NCBI GenBank assembly: GCA_017936985.1
Contig: JAGBEM010000183.1
Location: forward strand, 1-5,505
Reading direction: 5' to 3'
Source: Oscillospiraceae bacterium
GTDB lineage: Bacteria > Bacillota_A > Clostridia > Oscillospirales > Oscillospiraceae
Length of the DNA stretch: 5,505 nt
Positions 4,920 through 5,505 of this stretch are shown piece by piece (positions within the stretch are counted from its first letter, which is position 1; the number at the start of each line of letters is the position of its first letter). The notes below the pieces were generated by a model. It had not been told where the DNA came from, did no database searches, and worked only from the letters and a program-made list of their open reading frames with translations. Position numbers and translations under genes: made by a program.

Positions 4920-4934
4920 CCAACACTGTCTTTA
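4891..4934 (-). terminator. Rho-independent terminator of the TelA-family gene
   Basis: The stem 4896-4910 pairs with 4919-4933 with a single mismatch (C4904/A4925). On the minus strand the hairpin runs into TTTTTATA (4898 down to 4891). It lies about 20 bases beyond the TelA-family stop codon at 4955, in the correct orientation. The plus-strand side lacks a good T-run. Confidence 0.88.
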
Positions 4935-4954
4935 CTTATCCTTGTGTCTGCCAC

Positions 4955-5505
4955 TCACTCGCCGGTGCTAAGCTGCAGCAGCTTGCACTTCAGATCATTT
5001 TCGATCTTCGCAATCTCCGTTTCCGCTGCAAGCCGCTTTGCGCGACCGTCAGCCTGGATCTTCATCACATCATCCAGCGTCTGGATCAGATCTGCATTGG
5101 TCTTTTTCAGTGTCTCGATGTCAACAATACCCCGTTCCGCTTCCTTTGCAGTTTCCACCGAAGCCATGTGCAGTTTTTCTGCATTTCTCTTTAGCAGTTC
5201 ATTCGTAACATCCGTAACTTGGCGTTGTGCCTGAGCTGCTTCAGTGGAATGCGCAATTCCCAAAGCCAGAACCATTTGATTCTTCCACAGTGGAATCGTG
5301 TTCATCAAGGTGGTTTGGATCTTCTCCACCATCGCATTGTTATTATTCTGGATCATCCGGATTTGTGGTGCAGTCTGGATCGAGATCACACGGGTCAACT
5401 CCAGATCATGGAGCTTCTTTTCAAAGCTGATGCATTTTTCCGACAGATCCCGAGCAACCTGTGCATCCTCTGCCAATCCGGAAAGCTTAGCCTTTTCCTC
5501 CAGTA
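4955..5505 (-). CDS. telA: Toxic anion resistance protein TelA family, N-terminus cut by window edge
   Basis: The C-terminal 182 residues of a TelA-family protein are visible; the full family length is roughly 350-400 residues, so the start lies beyond position 5505. The family core is clear: RVISIQTAPQIRMIQNNNN, then EKIQTTLMNTIPLWKNQM, then ERGIVDIETLKKTNADLIQT, and a charged, mostly alpha-helical tail that is probably coiled-coil. TelA proteins are linked to resistance to tellurite and to cell-envelope stresses, often beside TerD-type genes, but the mechanism is not settled. A TTG at 5474-5476 could be taken as a start, but nine further in-frame codons run unbroken to the edge and continue the family helix, so it is internal. 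The gene ends with a strong terminator about 20 bases downstream. It is predicted cytoplasmic, with no membrane segment in the visible part. Confidence 0.93.
   Translation of the reverse strand, partial: LEEKAKLSGLAEDAQVARDLSEKCISFEKKLHDLELTRVISIQTAPQIRMIQNNNNAMVEKIQTTLMNTIPLWKNQMVLALGIAHSTEAAQAQRQVTDVTNELLKRNAEKLHMASVETAKEAERGIVDIETLKKTNADLIQTLDDVMKIQADGRAKRLAAETEIAKIENDLKCKLLQLSTGE

Noticed and set aside
4864..4926. N-terminal extension of the zinc-ribbon protein (21 residues)
   Set aside because: It would begin inside the upstream terminator hairpin, and the AAGGAGG at 4870-4876 marks the shorter start.
1..5505. CRISPR array, rRNA, integrase or transposase
   Set aside because: No regularly spaced direct repeats, rRNA-like sequence or DDE/tyrosine recombinase motifs were seen on either strand.

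Overview
The window looks like chromosomal DNA from a low-to-mid GC Gram-positive anaerobe. The likely group is Bacillota, class Clostridia, perhaps Oscillospiraceae/Faecalibacterium-like. This rests on strong AGGAGG-type ribosome binding sites, compact short operons, Rho-independent terminators, and families common in gut Clostridia (DUF3786, TIGR04076, TelA). The taxonomic call is inference, not proof.

Layout. Positions 1-257 hold no convincing gene. They contain a highly structured repeat-like element (58-244): a 19-bp direct repeat ending in a tRNA-like GGACCA, a strong hairpin, and nested inverted repeats enclosing three hairpins. Positions 258-1539 are a minus-strand three-gene operon: rhodanese, then a small nucleoside 2-deoxyribosyltransferase-like protein, then an ICMT/phospholipid-methyltransferase-like membrane protein. 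The spacing is 0 and 4 bases. The gap 1540-1780 carries a candidate promoter, a small palindrome with direct repeats, and a 50-bp near-perfect palindrome resembling two fused insertion-sequence ends. Positions 1781-2715 are a second minus-strand operon of two proteins of unknown function (TIGR04076, then DUF3786) joined by an ATGA overlap.

A compact divergent promoter region (2725-2804) separates this from a plus-strand pair (2805-4053). The first gene fuses an inorganic-pyrophosphatase-like domain to a Nudix hydrolase. The second is a FlaR-like P-loop kinase/ATPase. A bidirectional terminator (4089-4118) lies between this pair and a third minus-strand operon (4122-4863), which encodes a small zinc-ribbon protein overlapping a YgjP-like (SprT/M48-type) metallopeptidase. 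A strong minus-strand terminator then closes a TelA-family toxic-anion-resistance gene that runs off the right edge of the window.

No single coherent new pathway is evident; the coding genes are mostly small housekeeping or stress-type families. The most unusual item is the structured noncoding element at 58-244, whose central strand can pair with either of two partners. Next are the pyrophosphatase-Nudix fusion and the 50-bp palindrome. Several gene starts were moved downstream of the longest reading frame, using the ribosome binding sites.
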